Shown: piece after piece, positions 35,598-44,241 of the stretch
Layout: the number at the start of each line of letters is the position of its first letter
Position numbering within the stretch: position 1 is the first letter of the stretch
Assembly (NCBI RefSeq): GCF_025152405.1
Contig: NZ_CP102292.1
Span: forward strand, 1,240,001-1,304,000
Direction of reading: 5' to 3'
DNA: 64,000 nucleotides
DNA from: [Ruminococcus] lactaris ATCC 29176
GTDB taxonomy: Bacteria; Bacillota; Clostridia; Lachnospirales; Lachnospiraceae
Position numbers and translations under genes: made by a program
Notes under the pieces: generated by a model
What the model saw: only the letters and a program-made list of their open reading frames with translations
Database searches by the model: none
Told to the model about the DNA's origin: nothing

Positions 35598-36014
35598 TTA
35601 TTCCGGGACGACAAAATTATTTAATGCTAATGCATGGATACGATGTACTGTTCTATAAGAAACATTCAGCTCATAGGAAATATCTTCCCAGCTTTCATTT
35701 TTAAGATAACGATATTTAAGAAGAAGCCTTTCCTCCGAATTCTCCATCTTTTCAATCGCTGTATTGATTTCTGAGCGAAGATCCACCAATCTATTAATCT
35801 TACCATCAATCTTCTTCTCATACTCCCATATCTTCTCAATAGTTTTAATAAATGGAGCCTCCAGATTTATGTTAGGATTCGTACCAATCTTTTCCCCATA
35901 GCTGCATCCCTGAATGGTGCCACGCATCTCCCGAAGCTGTTCCAGTTCCTTAACCTCAACTTGTATCTGCTTATCCAAAAGATACGCCTGCTTCAAATAC
36001 TCTTTTGCTGTCAT
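35598..36014 (-). CDS. DUF1492 sigma-like late regulator
   Basis: 138 aa. N-terminal helical region, and a C-terminal sigma-70 region-4-like HTH (LLLKYRYLKNESWEDISYELNVSYRTVHRIHA). Members lie at the end of the early region of Firmicutes phages, like ArpU, and are thought to switch on late genes. Its position just upstream of a terminator and the packaging genes fits this role. Confidence 0.82.
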   Translation of the reverse strand: MTAKEYLKQAYLLDKQIQVEVKELEQLREMRGTIQGCSYGEKIGTNPNINLEAPFIKTIEKIWEYEKKIDGKINRLVDLRSEINTAIEKMENSEERLLLKYRYLKNESWEDISYELNVSYRTVHRIHALALNNFVVPE

Positions 36015-36050
36015 ATGCTACCTCCGATAAAATAAAAATTTCCCTCGGAT

Positions 36051-36296
36051 TTACTCTGATTGTCTTATTTCATCCTGAAGCCTTCTTATCAAAAACTCTC
36101 CATCCACTGAAGTCAGTTGCTGATACCACGGACTTCTGAAGAATTTCTCTATCCGTAAAGCCTCATCTATTGCTGTTTTGCTTCCCTGATTACACTTTAC
36201 CCTTTTGAGTGCGACTCTATAATCAGAAACCGCACTAAGAATAATAGCATTGGCAAGATGTTCATATGGATCTTCTGCTAAATTCTTACCTACCAT
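36051..36296 (-). CDS. Conserved phage protein, unknown function
   Basis: 81 aa, helical (DPYEHLANAIILSAVSDYRVALKRV ... AIDEALRIEKFFRSPWYQQLT). Small proteins of this type lie between the phage helicase and DUF1492 in related prophages. Its start overlaps the helicase stop by 11 nt. No catalytic motif is visible. Confidence 0.7.
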   Translation of the reverse strand: MVGKNLAEDPYEHLANAIILSAVSDYRVALKRVKCNQGSKTAIDEALRIEKFFRSPWYQQLTSVDGEFLIRRLQDEIRQSE

Positions 36297-37401
36297 GCGT
36301 TACCCTCGCTTTTACAGCAGCAATCAATCTGTTTTGTGTCATATCCTTATTGGCCAATGCTTTCATAACATCTTCATCTATCGTTCCTGCAGTAATAATA
36401 TGCTGGACCACAACAGTCTCAGCCGACTGTCCCTGCCTCCACAATCTGGCCACTGTCTGCTGATACAGTTCCAGGCTCCAGGTAAGCCCAAACCAGATTA
36501 AGATATTTCCGCCTGACTGCAGATTGAGACCATGCCCTGCTGATGCAGGATGAATCAGAGCCACCGGCAGTTCTCCTCTATTCCATTTACGGATACTTTC
36601 CTCAGAATCCAGCTTTTCAAAAGAAATCTTCCTCTCTGAAAGCCTCCTCCTAATTCTTGTCAGGTCATGCTTGAACCAATAAGCCACCATCACTGGCTTT
36701 CCATTAGCAGCTTCTATCAAATCCTCCAGAGCATCTAACTTCTGATCATGGATCTGAATCTCATCGCCGTCATCAGAATAAACCGCACCGTTTGCCATCT
36801 GTAACAGCTTTCCTGAAAGAGCCGCCGCATTAGCTGCAGTAATCTCACCGGTTCTAAGTGGAAGGAACATTTCTGCTTCCATGTCATCATATAAAGAAGC
36901 TTCATGCTCACTCATATAAACCGGATATTCATTACTGATAAGCTCCGGCATTTTCAAATGGTCAAGTGCCTTCATAGAAATCGTGATATCCGATATCTTG
37001 TTATAAATCTGTTCCTCGGCACCTTTTCTTAATCTGTAAGAATAAACAATCTGGCCATTAGTCTGATCTGGCACGAAATAATTCACTCTGTACTGACTGA
37101 TAAATCTGCCAAGTCTCTCTCCCATATCCAGGCACTTGAATTCTGCAAAGAGATCCATCAAACCATTAGAAGAAGGTGTACCGGTAAGTCCGATTACTCT
37201 CTTTACTTTTGGTCTAACCTTCATAAAAGCCTTAAAGCGTTTGCTGTTCCAGTTCTTAAAGGATGAAAGCTCATCCAGAACCACCATATCAAAATCAAAG
37301 GGAACACCACTCTGCTCAACCAGCCATTGCAGATTTTCACGATTGATTACATAAATATCTGCATCTGCTGCCAGAGCCTTCTTCCGATCTGCTGCTGTAC
37401 C
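36286..37401 (-). pseudogene. SNF2/DEAD-type helicase, C-terminal part (split by IS630)
   Basis: Carries motif II in VVLDELSSFKNW, motif III in GLTGTPSSNG, and motifs V-VI in AGHGLNLQSGGN and QQTVARLWRQGQS. Reading across the insertion, ...KYSIVL joins GTAADRKKALAADADIYVI in frame, so the intact gene would code for about 455 aa. The start codon and Walker A now lie on the other side of the IS (38694-38946). A truncated product could start at the ATG of 37287 but would lack the ATP-binding loop. Confidence 0.88.
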
Positions 37402-38693
37402 TAGTATAACCGTTATTAATTAACTGGACTTTTGAATTGGCAACGTATCAACCACCACCTCTTCACTTGAATTAATTTCTTCAAGCTTATACTTCCAGTG
37501 ATATACGACAGGTTGTTCGTTTACTTCATCGAAGTATCTATAGATACGCTGCACAAGTTCATCCTTAGTTTTTACACGTATGCCTTTTAGCATCTGACGT
37601 GTGAGTTTACTAAAGAATCCCTCAACAAGATTCAACCATGAACCATGCTTGGGAGTAAACACAAATTCAAATCTTCCCGGCTTTGTCGCAAGGTATTTTC
37701 GGGTTTCCTCTGAAGAATGAACTTTCAGATTATCCAATACCAGACGAATCCGGTCAGTCTCCGGATATTTTGAATCAAGTATTTTTAGAAACTCAATATA
37801 TTCCTTGCTGCTGTGTTTATCTTTTACAAGCGGAATTGCCTCCCCTGTTTGTAAGTCGATTCCAGCAAGCAGTGAAATAGTTCCAAGACGTTTATATTCA
37901 TAATCACGGCTGACCGTCTTGTGATTTTCATCCGGCAAGAGGTCTTCTGTGGTATTGGCAATTGCCTGAATTCCGGGTTTTTCATCATAGGAAAGTACAT
38001 GTACAACCTGTTCATCCTCCTTAAACGGAATGAGCTGTCCCTTCTCGTCAAACTGTAAAGACAATTGTTTATATACAAGAAGAACATTATGCATTTTCTG
38101 GTCAAAATCAGGGTCACGATTTTCGCAGTAATAAGTTATTTTGTTAGGCTTAATATCCGCTTCTTCCAGTATTGTGCGGACCTTTGACTGACTGATTGTT
38201 GACAACCTTGTATGACCTGCTTCTTCGGCAAATTTATTAATATGTTTTGTAAGAAGAGCACGCGTCCATACTTCTGCTGAATATCCAAGATTGACAGGCT
38301 TCTGACAGGCGATATTTATTATCCAGGCTTTTTCATCATCGGTTATTTCAGCATTCCTGCCACGACCGGGTGCATCAAACAGAGCATTTTCCACACCACC
38401 CTCAAGGTATTTATTGATACAGAGCATGACGCTTTTGCGATTCATTCCTACTTTGTCTGCAATATGGTCAACTGAAATACCTTCTGCTTTGAGTAGTAAA
38501 ATTCTTGCCCGAATTACTGTCTGGGCTTGAATTGTTCTTGCACGCATCTGAGTTTCAAGATATAAACGTTCGTCCTCGCTAAGATTAATAGTGGATGCTT
38601 TTCTTCCCATAGTTTAATGCTCCTTTTGATTTGATGAGAACAGTATACTACAGAAAAGAAATATAGTCCATTTATTTAAAAACTTTTGTACTA
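37402..38693. mobile_element. IS630-family insertion sequence
   Basis: Both junctions read CTAG (37401-37404 and 38691-38694), with a duplicated TA, the known IS630-family target. The ends are imperfect inverted repeats of 27 bp, 21 matching: left GTATAACCGTTATTAATT..., right GTACAAAAGTTTTTAAAT..., both ending TGGACT. One transposase gene inside. Exact removal restores the helicase frame. Confidence 0.93.
37420..38610 (-). CDS. IS630-family transposase
   Basis: 396 aa. The N-terminal HTH domain (SVDHIADKVGMNRKSVMLCI, then a GRGRNAEITDDEKAWI linker) and a DDE catalytic domain: D in VLSYDEKPG, D in LVLDNLKVHSS, E in HGSWLNLVEGFFSK. Full length for the family, start with AAAGGAG upstream, no internal stop, so the element may still be active. 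Confidence 0.94.
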   Translation of the reverse strand: MGRKASTINLSEDERLYLETQMRARTIQAQTVIRARILLLKAEGISVDHIADKVGMNRKSVMLCINKYLEGGVENALFDAPGRGRNAEITDDEKAWIINIACQKPVNLGYSAEVWTRALLTKHINKFAEEAGHTRLSTISQSKVRTILEEADIKPNKITYYCENRDPDFDQKMHNVLLVYKQLSLQFDEKGQLIPFKEDEQVVHVLSYDEKPGIQAIANTTEDLLPDENHKTVSRDYEYKRLGTISLLAGIDLQTGEAIPLVKDKHSSKEYIEFLKILDSKYPETDRIRLVLDNLKVHSSEETRKYLATKPGRFEFVFTPKHGSWLNLVEGFFSKLTRQMLKGIRVKTKDELVQRIYRYFDEVNEQPVVYHWKYKLEEINSSEEVVVDTLPIQKSS

Positions 38694-38946
38694 GAACGAT
38701 CGAATATTTCAGGTGCTTCAAATGCTCCCATTTGTGAATCTCATCACTCCAGGTGTTTCTTGCTACTCGAAGCGGAGCCACCACCAGGACCTTGCTTATC
38801 TCAAAGCAGCCATACATAAGCTGCTCGATGGCTGTCAACGTAATACTGGTCTTGCCAAGTCCCATCCCAAGTATTACGGCTGCTATCGGATGTTCCAATA
38901 TATAATTGATTGCATACTGCTGATAATCATGCGGTTTGTATTGCAT
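38694..38946 (-). pseudogene. SNF2/DEAD-type helicase, N-terminal part
   Basis: About 84 codons: the Q-motif-like start (YKPHDYQQYAINYILEHP), Walker A GMGLGKTSIT and motif Ia VVAPLRVARNTW, then KYSIVL before the IS630 end. Translation would run on into the IS for about 25 codons. The ATG overlaps the VRR-NUC stop by 20 nt. Confidence 0.88.
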
Positions 38947-39205
38947 CTATAATTCCTCCAATCTGTCCCATATCATCCAGGACGAATACTTTATAACCAA
39001 GAGCACGAAGCTGATCATGTCTATGAACCTGAAGCTTTCTCGACTTCTCACCGGGAGCCTTCACCTCCACGAACCCGATTTTCCCATCAGGTAATAAAAC
39101 AATTCGGTCGGGCCAGCCTGAAGAACCGGAATTCCATTTCTCACACAAGCCACCTCGCTTCTTAACCTCTCGAACTAATTTTTGTTCAATATATTTTTCA
39201 CGCAT
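38927..39205 (-). CDS. VRR-NUC nuclease
   Basis: 92 aa, a minimal virus-type replication-repair nuclease of the PD-(D/E)XK class: GWPDRIVLLPDGKIGFVEVKAPG supplies the D and E-x-K triad, RHDQLRALGYKVFVLDD the following helix-strand. Such stand-alone proteins are common beside phage helicases and probably process branched DNA in replication. Confidence 0.9.
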   Translation of the reverse strand: MREKYIEQKLVREVKKRGGLCEKWNSGSSGWPDRIVLLPDGKIGFVEVKAPGEKSRKLQVHRHDQLRALGYKVFVLDDMGQIGGIIDAIQTA

Positions 39206-39340
39206 CGCACGCCTCCATCATTCTTAACAGGTGTGCAGGTCGAGTACCTCGTTCCGTAAAACTCCCTATAGCAGATTTTTTATAAATTTCTCTCTAAAGG
39301 GACTTTTATGTAGAGAGGTTAACGACCTACACAAAAAGGA

Positions 39341-41629
39341 TTAATTTAAAAAATCCTGTCCTTCTTTAAGCTTCAATCCAACCACCTGCACTCCCGTATT
39401 CTTGCGGATACGATTATATCCAGCCTTGTCCATCGAAGAATAGAAATCTGTAGTACTGCGGATATATTCGCCATTCTGCATGCAATGCGCCCGATAAGCC
39501 TGATACAGCTCTCCCGATTTTTCTTTATATGACGGATCCATCTCACAGCACTCCTCTAAAAACTGACCAAGCCAATCATTATCCTCACGGTATGCCTTAA
39601 TCGCCGCCTCCACCACATCCGGAAGATCTGTATGGAATTCCTTGTCGATAGCCTTCTTGGCACCTTCGATAATCCAACTCATAATGGCAGGTCCAGCATG
39701 TTCAAAAAGATAATCTGCATAATTCTTAATGTCACTCTTACCGGTAATCTTCGCATTAAAAGGAATCACGATCAGCCTTCGCCAGATACCATCATCATTA
39801 GCTCCAACCTTCGGCAGATGGTTTGTATAAAGCACCAGCGTATGTGACGGAACAAAAGAAAACGGATCCTTGTACTTCTTCTCAGCCTGGATCTCATCTG
39901 TAGAACAAAGCTGCTTCACAACTGCCGTATTAAGCCTCATCCCTTCCTCCATCTCCGAAGAAATAATGAGTCTCTTACCCTTAAGCTCAGCCATCTCCGG
40001 CTTCACATTTCTCTTACAGTTCATAGTGAGCGCTTCTGCTGAAAGCTTACCTGCGTAATTACCAAGCACCCGAAAAATCGTATTCCAGAAGGTACTCTTA
40101 CCATTGGCACCGCCACCGTAAGCAATAATCATATGCTCCTGATAAACCTTACCGATTGCAGCCATACCAACTGTCTCCTGCACATAATCGATGAGCTTCT
40201 GATCCTTGCAAAAGAAAAGCTTCAAAGCATCCAACCATATCTGCTTTCCTTCTTCACCCGGCGAACATGCCGTAATCTTAGTAATCAAATCCCCAGGATC
40301 ATGAGGCTGTTCTCCTGCCAGTCCCTTCCTTAAATCAAAGGTGGCATAAGGCGTATTGATGAGATTCTCATCCTTGTCCAGGTCACTGACCGAAATTGCG
40401 ATCATCGGCTTTGCAGTATTCGCTGCTGAAACAATGTACTTATAATCACGTCTTTTCTGCACAAACTTCAGATATGTCTGCGCACCCATGAGCATATAAA
40501 CAAGCGGTAACAGCTGACCGTCCACTTCCTTCAGAAGCTCCTTCGGCCCTGCCTGGATAGAAGCCTTTGGAACACCGGCATCCTCTAATGCCTTTTCTAC
40601 TCTGGCAACCTCATCCATTGCATCCTGAAGCTGCAGATCCAAGAATTCCTCAACTGCGCCGATTGCCAACTGCTTATCCTCACGCCAGCACTCACCATCA
40701 AATCTAAGAAAATCTGTTGCACTGGTGTACTTCAGCTCTTCGCCATACTCACGCACAAGAATCTTCGCCTGTCCGATATCGGAATAATCCTCAGGCTTCA
40801 AAGTGGCACCTTCGAAATCCGCATTATATTCCTCCGGCGGTACATATCCGTCCTGTGTCACAATACTCTTCCTGTAAAACTTCACTGCACTGTTCCAGAT
40901 AGACTTAAGCTCAGAATCAGGAAGCGGCGGATCACATTTTCTTGCATGCTCCAAAAAAGCTTCATGTGCCTTCTCTGTATCGCCATACTTCTTAAGAATA
41001 CGTCCCGCAAATCGGCTCATGGTGTTATTACGGCTTCCTTCTAAGATAGGACCGGTACTCTTACCACCTGACATCTCAGAATCAAAATCCTCTTCTTCGA
41101 TATCAAAGATATCTACCTCTTCATCCACCGTCATCCAACCATCGTGATAAATCACCTCATCACATTCCGCACCGAATATGAATCTGGCAGCATCCAGCGC
41201 ATTTCCATCAAAGAAGGAATAAACACTCTGAATTGCTTTCTTCAGATTTGCGTACCTGCCGGCATCCGTTATCTCTGAAATAGGAAAATACATGTGATAC
41301 CTCGGTCTCGCCGACTTGCCTTCCTTATCTAAAAGATGGTGGCGGCTCGGTGCCAGCAAGTACTCCACATTCGGAAACAGCTCTTCCAGATTCTTAGGCG
41401 TAATCCATTCCATAGGTTCGTCCGTGTGATCATTATCGATATCCATGACAATCACATCTGATCTGATGAAATTCTCAACGCTTCGATAATTTCCTTTGAA
41501 CTCTGCACAAACATGATCCTTCTTCACCGCTTCCTGCAGCTGCTCCGGCTTGACCACTGTCACCCTATTGGGATAGCTACAGTTCACGGCTTGACCGACG
41601 CAGTTTGCTGTACAAATAGTTACCCGCAT
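39341..41629 (-). CDS. Phage primase-helicase (prim-pol/PriCT/D5-type)
   Basis: 762 aa. Residues 1-190 look like a primase-polymerase domain (VIVMDIDNDHT, SARPRYHMYFPI, DAARFIFGAECD). A PriCT-like segment follows (RFAGRILKKYGDTEKAHEAF). The C-terminal half is an SF3/D5-type helicase with Walker A GGGANGKST and LKGKRLIISSEMEEG as Walker B. Enough to prime and unwind DNA for phage replication with the DNA polymerase at 44242. Transcribed away from the polymerase gene. Confidence 0.88.
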   Translation of the reverse strand: MRVTICTANCVGQAVNCSYPNRVTVVKPEQLQEAVKKDHVCAEFKGNYRSVENFIRSDVIVMDIDNDHTDEPMEWITPKNLEELFPNVEYLLAPSRHHLLDKEGKSARPRYHMYFPISEITDAGRYANLKKAIQSVYSFFDGNALDAARFIFGAECDEVIYHDGWMTVDEEVDIFDIEEEDFDSEMSGGKSTGPILEGSRNNTMSRFAGRILKKYGDTEKAHEAFLEHARKCDPPLPDSELKSIWNSAVKFYRKSIVTQDGYVPPEEYNADFEGATLKPEDYSDIGQAKILVREYGEELKYTSATDFLRFDGECWREDKQLAIGAVEEFLDLQLQDAMDEVARVEKALEDAGVPKASIQAGPKELLKEVDGQLLPLVYMLMGAQTYLKFVQKRRDYKYIVSAANTAKPMIAISVSDLDKDENLINTPYATFDLRKGLAGEQPHDPGDLITKITACSPGEEGKQIWLDALKLFFCKDQKLIDYVQETVGMAAIGKVYQEHMIIAYGGGANGKSTFWNTIFRVLGNYAGKLSAEALTMNCKRNVKPEMAELKGKRLIISSEMEEGMRLNTAVVKQLCSTDEIQAEKKYKDPFSFVPSHTLVLYTNHLPKVGANDDGIWRRLIVIPFNAKITGKSDIKNYADYLFEHAGPAIMSWIIEGAKKAIDKEFHTDLPDVVEAAIKAYREDNDWLGQFLEECCEMDPSYKEKSGELYQAYRAHCMQNGEYIRSTTDFYSSMDKAGYNRIRKNTGVQVVGLKLKEGQDFLN

Positions 41630-41634
41630 ATTTC

Positions 41635-41785
41635 AAACCCCGCTTCTGTAAAAGTAAGAACCTACAAGTTCTCCTAACTTCCTAAGCGGGTTTGACCTAC
41701 ACTTTTCCGGTCAAATTCAAAAATAATTTGCAAAAATCGGCCAGAGCAACATCGCTTCATTATATAAAGCGAAATTTGCCCTGGC
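41635..41785. promoter_or_regulatory. Hairpin-rich divergent region between primase and polymerase modules
   Basis: Two large imperfect inverted repeats: AAACCCCGCTT (41635-41645) with AAGCGGGTTT (41684-41693), and an 18-19 nt pair at 41740-41757 / 41767-41785 beginning GCCAGAGCAACA and ending TTTGCCCTGGC. Between primase and polymerase modules, it could be a replication origin or a divergent promoter/operator. Confidence 0.5.
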
Positions 41786-41897
41786 TATTTTCAAAACTTT
41801 TTTCAAAAAATATTCCCTCCGACCGGAAAAACAATCCCTGGATACGCTTAGGAAGATAGAAAGGCAACAAAGCCCTTCGGAAAGCGAGGTGCTGCAG

Positions 41898-42062
41898 ATG
41901 CAGACAGAAACGATTGATAAAAGCCAGCAGGCCACTCCACAGATTGAGGAAGAGCTCATAGATACTCTCATCGCAATCAGCGTAGTAGCCAAACGACTGG
42001 CAGCCAATCTAAGACAACAGAATAAAGAAAACGGAGGAACTGAAAATGAGCAAAATGAGTGA
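41898..42062 (+). CDS. Small phage protein, unknown function
   Basis: 54 aa: a Gln/Glu-rich start (ETIDKSQQATPQIEEEL) and one helix (IDTLIAISVVAKRLAANLRQ). The ATG follows GCGAGGTG at good spacing. It overlaps the next gene by 17 nt, and is the first gene of the plus-strand replication block. Too small to assign. Confidence 0.55.
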   Translation: MQTETIDKSQQATPQIEEELIDTLIAISVVAKRLAANLRQQNKENGGTENEQNE

Positions 42063-42354
42063 ATTATCTCAGGTGCTGGATGAAATGATTGCCTGCGGTG
42101 AAGGAATGATCAAAGCCGCAAATGCATTAAAGGATATCTTCTCTTCTACAGAAGAATCTCCGGCAAAGACCGAGCCCGCTCCTACCTATACAAAGGAAAA
42201 TGTTCGCGGAGTACTCGCTGCAAAATCAGCCGCCGGATTTAAAAAAGAAGTAAAAGACCTTCTGGAAAAATTCGGAGCTCAGCAGTTAAAGCAGATTGAT
42301 CCGAAAGATTACGCAGCCCTTCTTAAGGAAGCAGAGGTGATTGGAAATGCCTAA
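42046..42354 (+). CDS. Small acidic phage protein
   Basis: 102 aa. Helical start (MSELSQVLDEMIACGEGMIKAANALKDI), a Pro/Glu linker, then a lysine-rich KENVRGVLAAKSAAGFKKEVKDLLEKFGAQ domain. Proteins of this kind precede DUF2800 in many Clostridia phages and are sometimes called rRNA biogenesis protein without basis; function unknown. GGAGG lies upstream. Overlaps DUF2800 by 8 nt. Confidence 0.72.
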   Translation: MSKMSELSQVLDEMIACGEGMIKAANALKDIFSSTEESPAKTEPAPTYTKENVRGVLAAKSAAGFKKEVKDLLEKFGAQQLKQIDPKDYAALLKEAEVIGNA

Positions 42355-43480
42355 GCACGCATACCTCTCCGCTTCTGCCAGCCACAGATGGTTAGCCTGT
42401 CCACCAAGCGCAAAGCTCTGTGCCAATATCCTGGATCAGGCTTCCGAATATGCACAGCAGGGAACTGATTGCCATGAGCTTTGTGCTTATCTGGTAGAAA
42501 AAGCACTTGGCAGAGATGTAATCGATCCAACGGAAAATCTCACCTACTACGATGCCGAAATGCAAAACTGTGCTGAAGAATACAGAAATTACGTATTAGA
42601 GCAGATTGAAGCAGCAAAAGAATTCTGCAAGGACCCACAAGTCATGATCGAACAGAGACTGGATTTCTCCCGCTGGGTAGAAAATGGCTTCGGAACCGGC
42701 GACTGTGTCATCGTAGCCGATGAAGTATTGCAAATCATCGATTACAAGCACGGTCTCGGAATCCTCGTAAGTGCCGGCGACGATGAGTATGGCGGCAACA
42801 GCCAGATGATGTGCTATGCCTTAGGAGCTTTAGAAGTATTCGGTGACATCTACGACATCAACCAAATTAAAATGACCATCTTCCAGCCAAGACGCAACAA
42901 CATCAGCACCTACACCATCAGCAAGGAAGATCTTCTGAAATGGGCAGACGAAGTCCTGGCACCAACCGCACAGCTTGCATACGTCGGCAAAGGCGAATTC
43001 AACGCCGGCGACCATTGTACCTTCTGCAAGGTAAAGGCAACCTGCCGCAAGCGTGCAGAATACAATCTGGAGCTTGCCAAATATGATTTCAAGATGCCCG
43101 CCACACTGGATGATACAGAAATCGCAGCCATCCTCGAAAAAGTAGATGAAATGATCTCATGGGGCAACGACATCAAAGACTATGCACTGCAACAGGCACA
43201 ATCAGGTGTTCACTTCGAAGGCTGGAAAATTGTAGAAGGAAGATCCAACAGAAAATATACAGACGAAAATGCTGTAGCAGATACAGTAAAAGACGCAGGC
43301 TTTGATCCGTATGAGAAAAAGCTACTCGGCATAACATCCATGAGCACACTGCTCGGAAAAAAGAAATTCGAAGAGCTTTTAGGTGGGCTTATTTACAAAC
43401 CACCTGGCAAACCCACATTGGTACTGGAATCAGATAAGAGACCGGCAATGAATACAGCAAAAGATGACTTTAAAGAGTAA
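42347..43480 (+). CDS. DUF2800 Cas4-like PD-(D/E)XK nuclease
   Basis: 377 aa from the ATG at 42347 (AGAGGTG upstream). The nuclease core is GTGDCVIVADEVLQIIDYKHG, with a cysteine set (CTFCKVKATCRKRAE) like the iron-sulphur site of Cas4/AddB nucleases; one more Cys lies near the N-terminus (LACPPSAKLC). Probably an exonuclease for phage recombination together with the DUF2815 protein. Confidence 0.9.
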   Translation: MPKHAYLSASASHRWLACPPSAKLCANILDQASEYAQQGTDCHELCAYLVEKALGRDVIDPTENLTYYDAEMQNCAEEYRNYVLEQIEAAKEFCKDPQVMIEQRLDFSRWVENGFGTGDCVIVADEVLQIIDYKHGLGILVSAGDDEYGGNSQMMCYALGALEVFGDIYDINQIKMTIFQPRRNNISTYTISKEDLLKWADEVLAPTAQLAYVGKGEFNAGDHCTFCKVKATCRKRAEYNLELAKYDFKMPATLDDTEIAAILEKVDEMISWGNDIKDYALQQAQSGVHFEGWKIVEGRSNRKYTDENAVADTVKDAGFDPYEKKLLGITSMSTLLGKKKFEELLGGLIYKPPGKPTLVLESDKRPAMNTAKDDFKE

Positions 43481-43494
43481 AGGAGACAACAATT

Positions 43495-44058
43495 ATGTCA
43501 AAGATTTCTAATCCTACAAAGGTAATCACAGGAGTAAACACACGTTGGAGCTATGCAAATGTATGGGATGCCAAGAGCATCAACGGAGGCACGCCTAAGT
43601 ACAGCGTTTCCCTCATCATTCCCAAGTCCGACACTGTAACCGTAAACAAGATCAAAGCCGCAATCACTGCCGCTTATGAAGAAGGTCAGAGCAAGCTCAA
43701 GGGTAATGGCAAGACCGTTCCTGCTCTCTCCGTACTCAAAACACCTCTCCGCGATGGTGATCTGGAGAGACCTGATGATCCAGCTTACGCAGACGCATAC
43801 TTCATTAACGCCAACAGCGCTACAGCACCTGGCATCGTAGATGCAGACCGTCAGCCTATCTTTGAGAGATCCGAAGTGTATTCCGGCGTATACGGCAGAG
43901 CCAGCATTAACCTTTATGCCTTCAACAGCAATGGAAACAAAGGAATTGCCTGCGGTCTCAACAATCTTCAGAAAATTCGTGACGGCGAACCACTCGGCGG
44001 CAAATCTCGTGCAGAAGATGATTTCGCAACTGATGATGAGGACGATTTCCTCAACTAA
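43495..44058 (+). CDS. DUF2815 single-strand-binding-like protein
   Basis: 187 aa with an OB-fold-like pattern (TKVITGVNTRWSYANVWDAK, KYSVSLIIPKSD, SEVYSGVYGRASINLYAFN) and a strongly acidic C-terminal tail (EDDFATDDEDDFLN), as in T7 gp2.5-type SSBs. Next to DUF2800 and the polymerase, so it most likely coats ssDNA during phage replication. Confidence 0.86.
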   Translation: MSKISNPTKVITGVNTRWSYANVWDAKSINGGTPKYSVSLIIPKSDTVTVNKIKAAITAAYEEGQSKLKGNGKTVPALSVLKTPLRDGDLERPDDPAYADAYFINANSATAPGIVDADRQPIFERSEVYSGVYGRASINLYAFNSNGNKGIACGLNNLQKIRDGEPLGGKSRAEDDFATDDEDDFLN

Positions 44059-44076
44059 AAATCACACGACAATTAC

Positions 44077-44226
44077 GGCGGCAGGACAAACCTGCCGCCA
44101 ATTCGAAGAAAGGTATGGTGACAACCTATGACAAAAGAATTATTAATGGTTCCAGCCTAAGACCGAAGATACTGATAAAAACTAATACACAGGCGGCGGT
44201 ACCCACAAAGTGCCGCTGCCATTTTT
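44077..44226 (+). terminator. Two GC-rich hairpins between DUF2815 and DNA polymerase
   Basis: First GGCGGCAGG/CCTGCCGCC (44077-44099) without a T run. Second GGCGGCGGTAC/GTGCCGCTGCC (44192-44220) followed by ATTTTT, a plausible intrinsic terminator or attenuator before the polymerase gene. A 10-codon frame between them is not credible as a gene. Confidence 0.6.
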
Positions 44227-44241
44227 GCAAAGGAATAATTT

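Noticed and set aside
41717-42007. Minus-strand 96-codon frame upstream of primase
   Set aside because: Crosses the hairpin region and the small plus-strand gene that has a ribosome site; Ser/Cys-rich shadow.
43841-44131. Frame overlapping the end of DUF2815
   Set aside because: Out-of-frame within a clear gene; the tail after 44058 holds hairpins.
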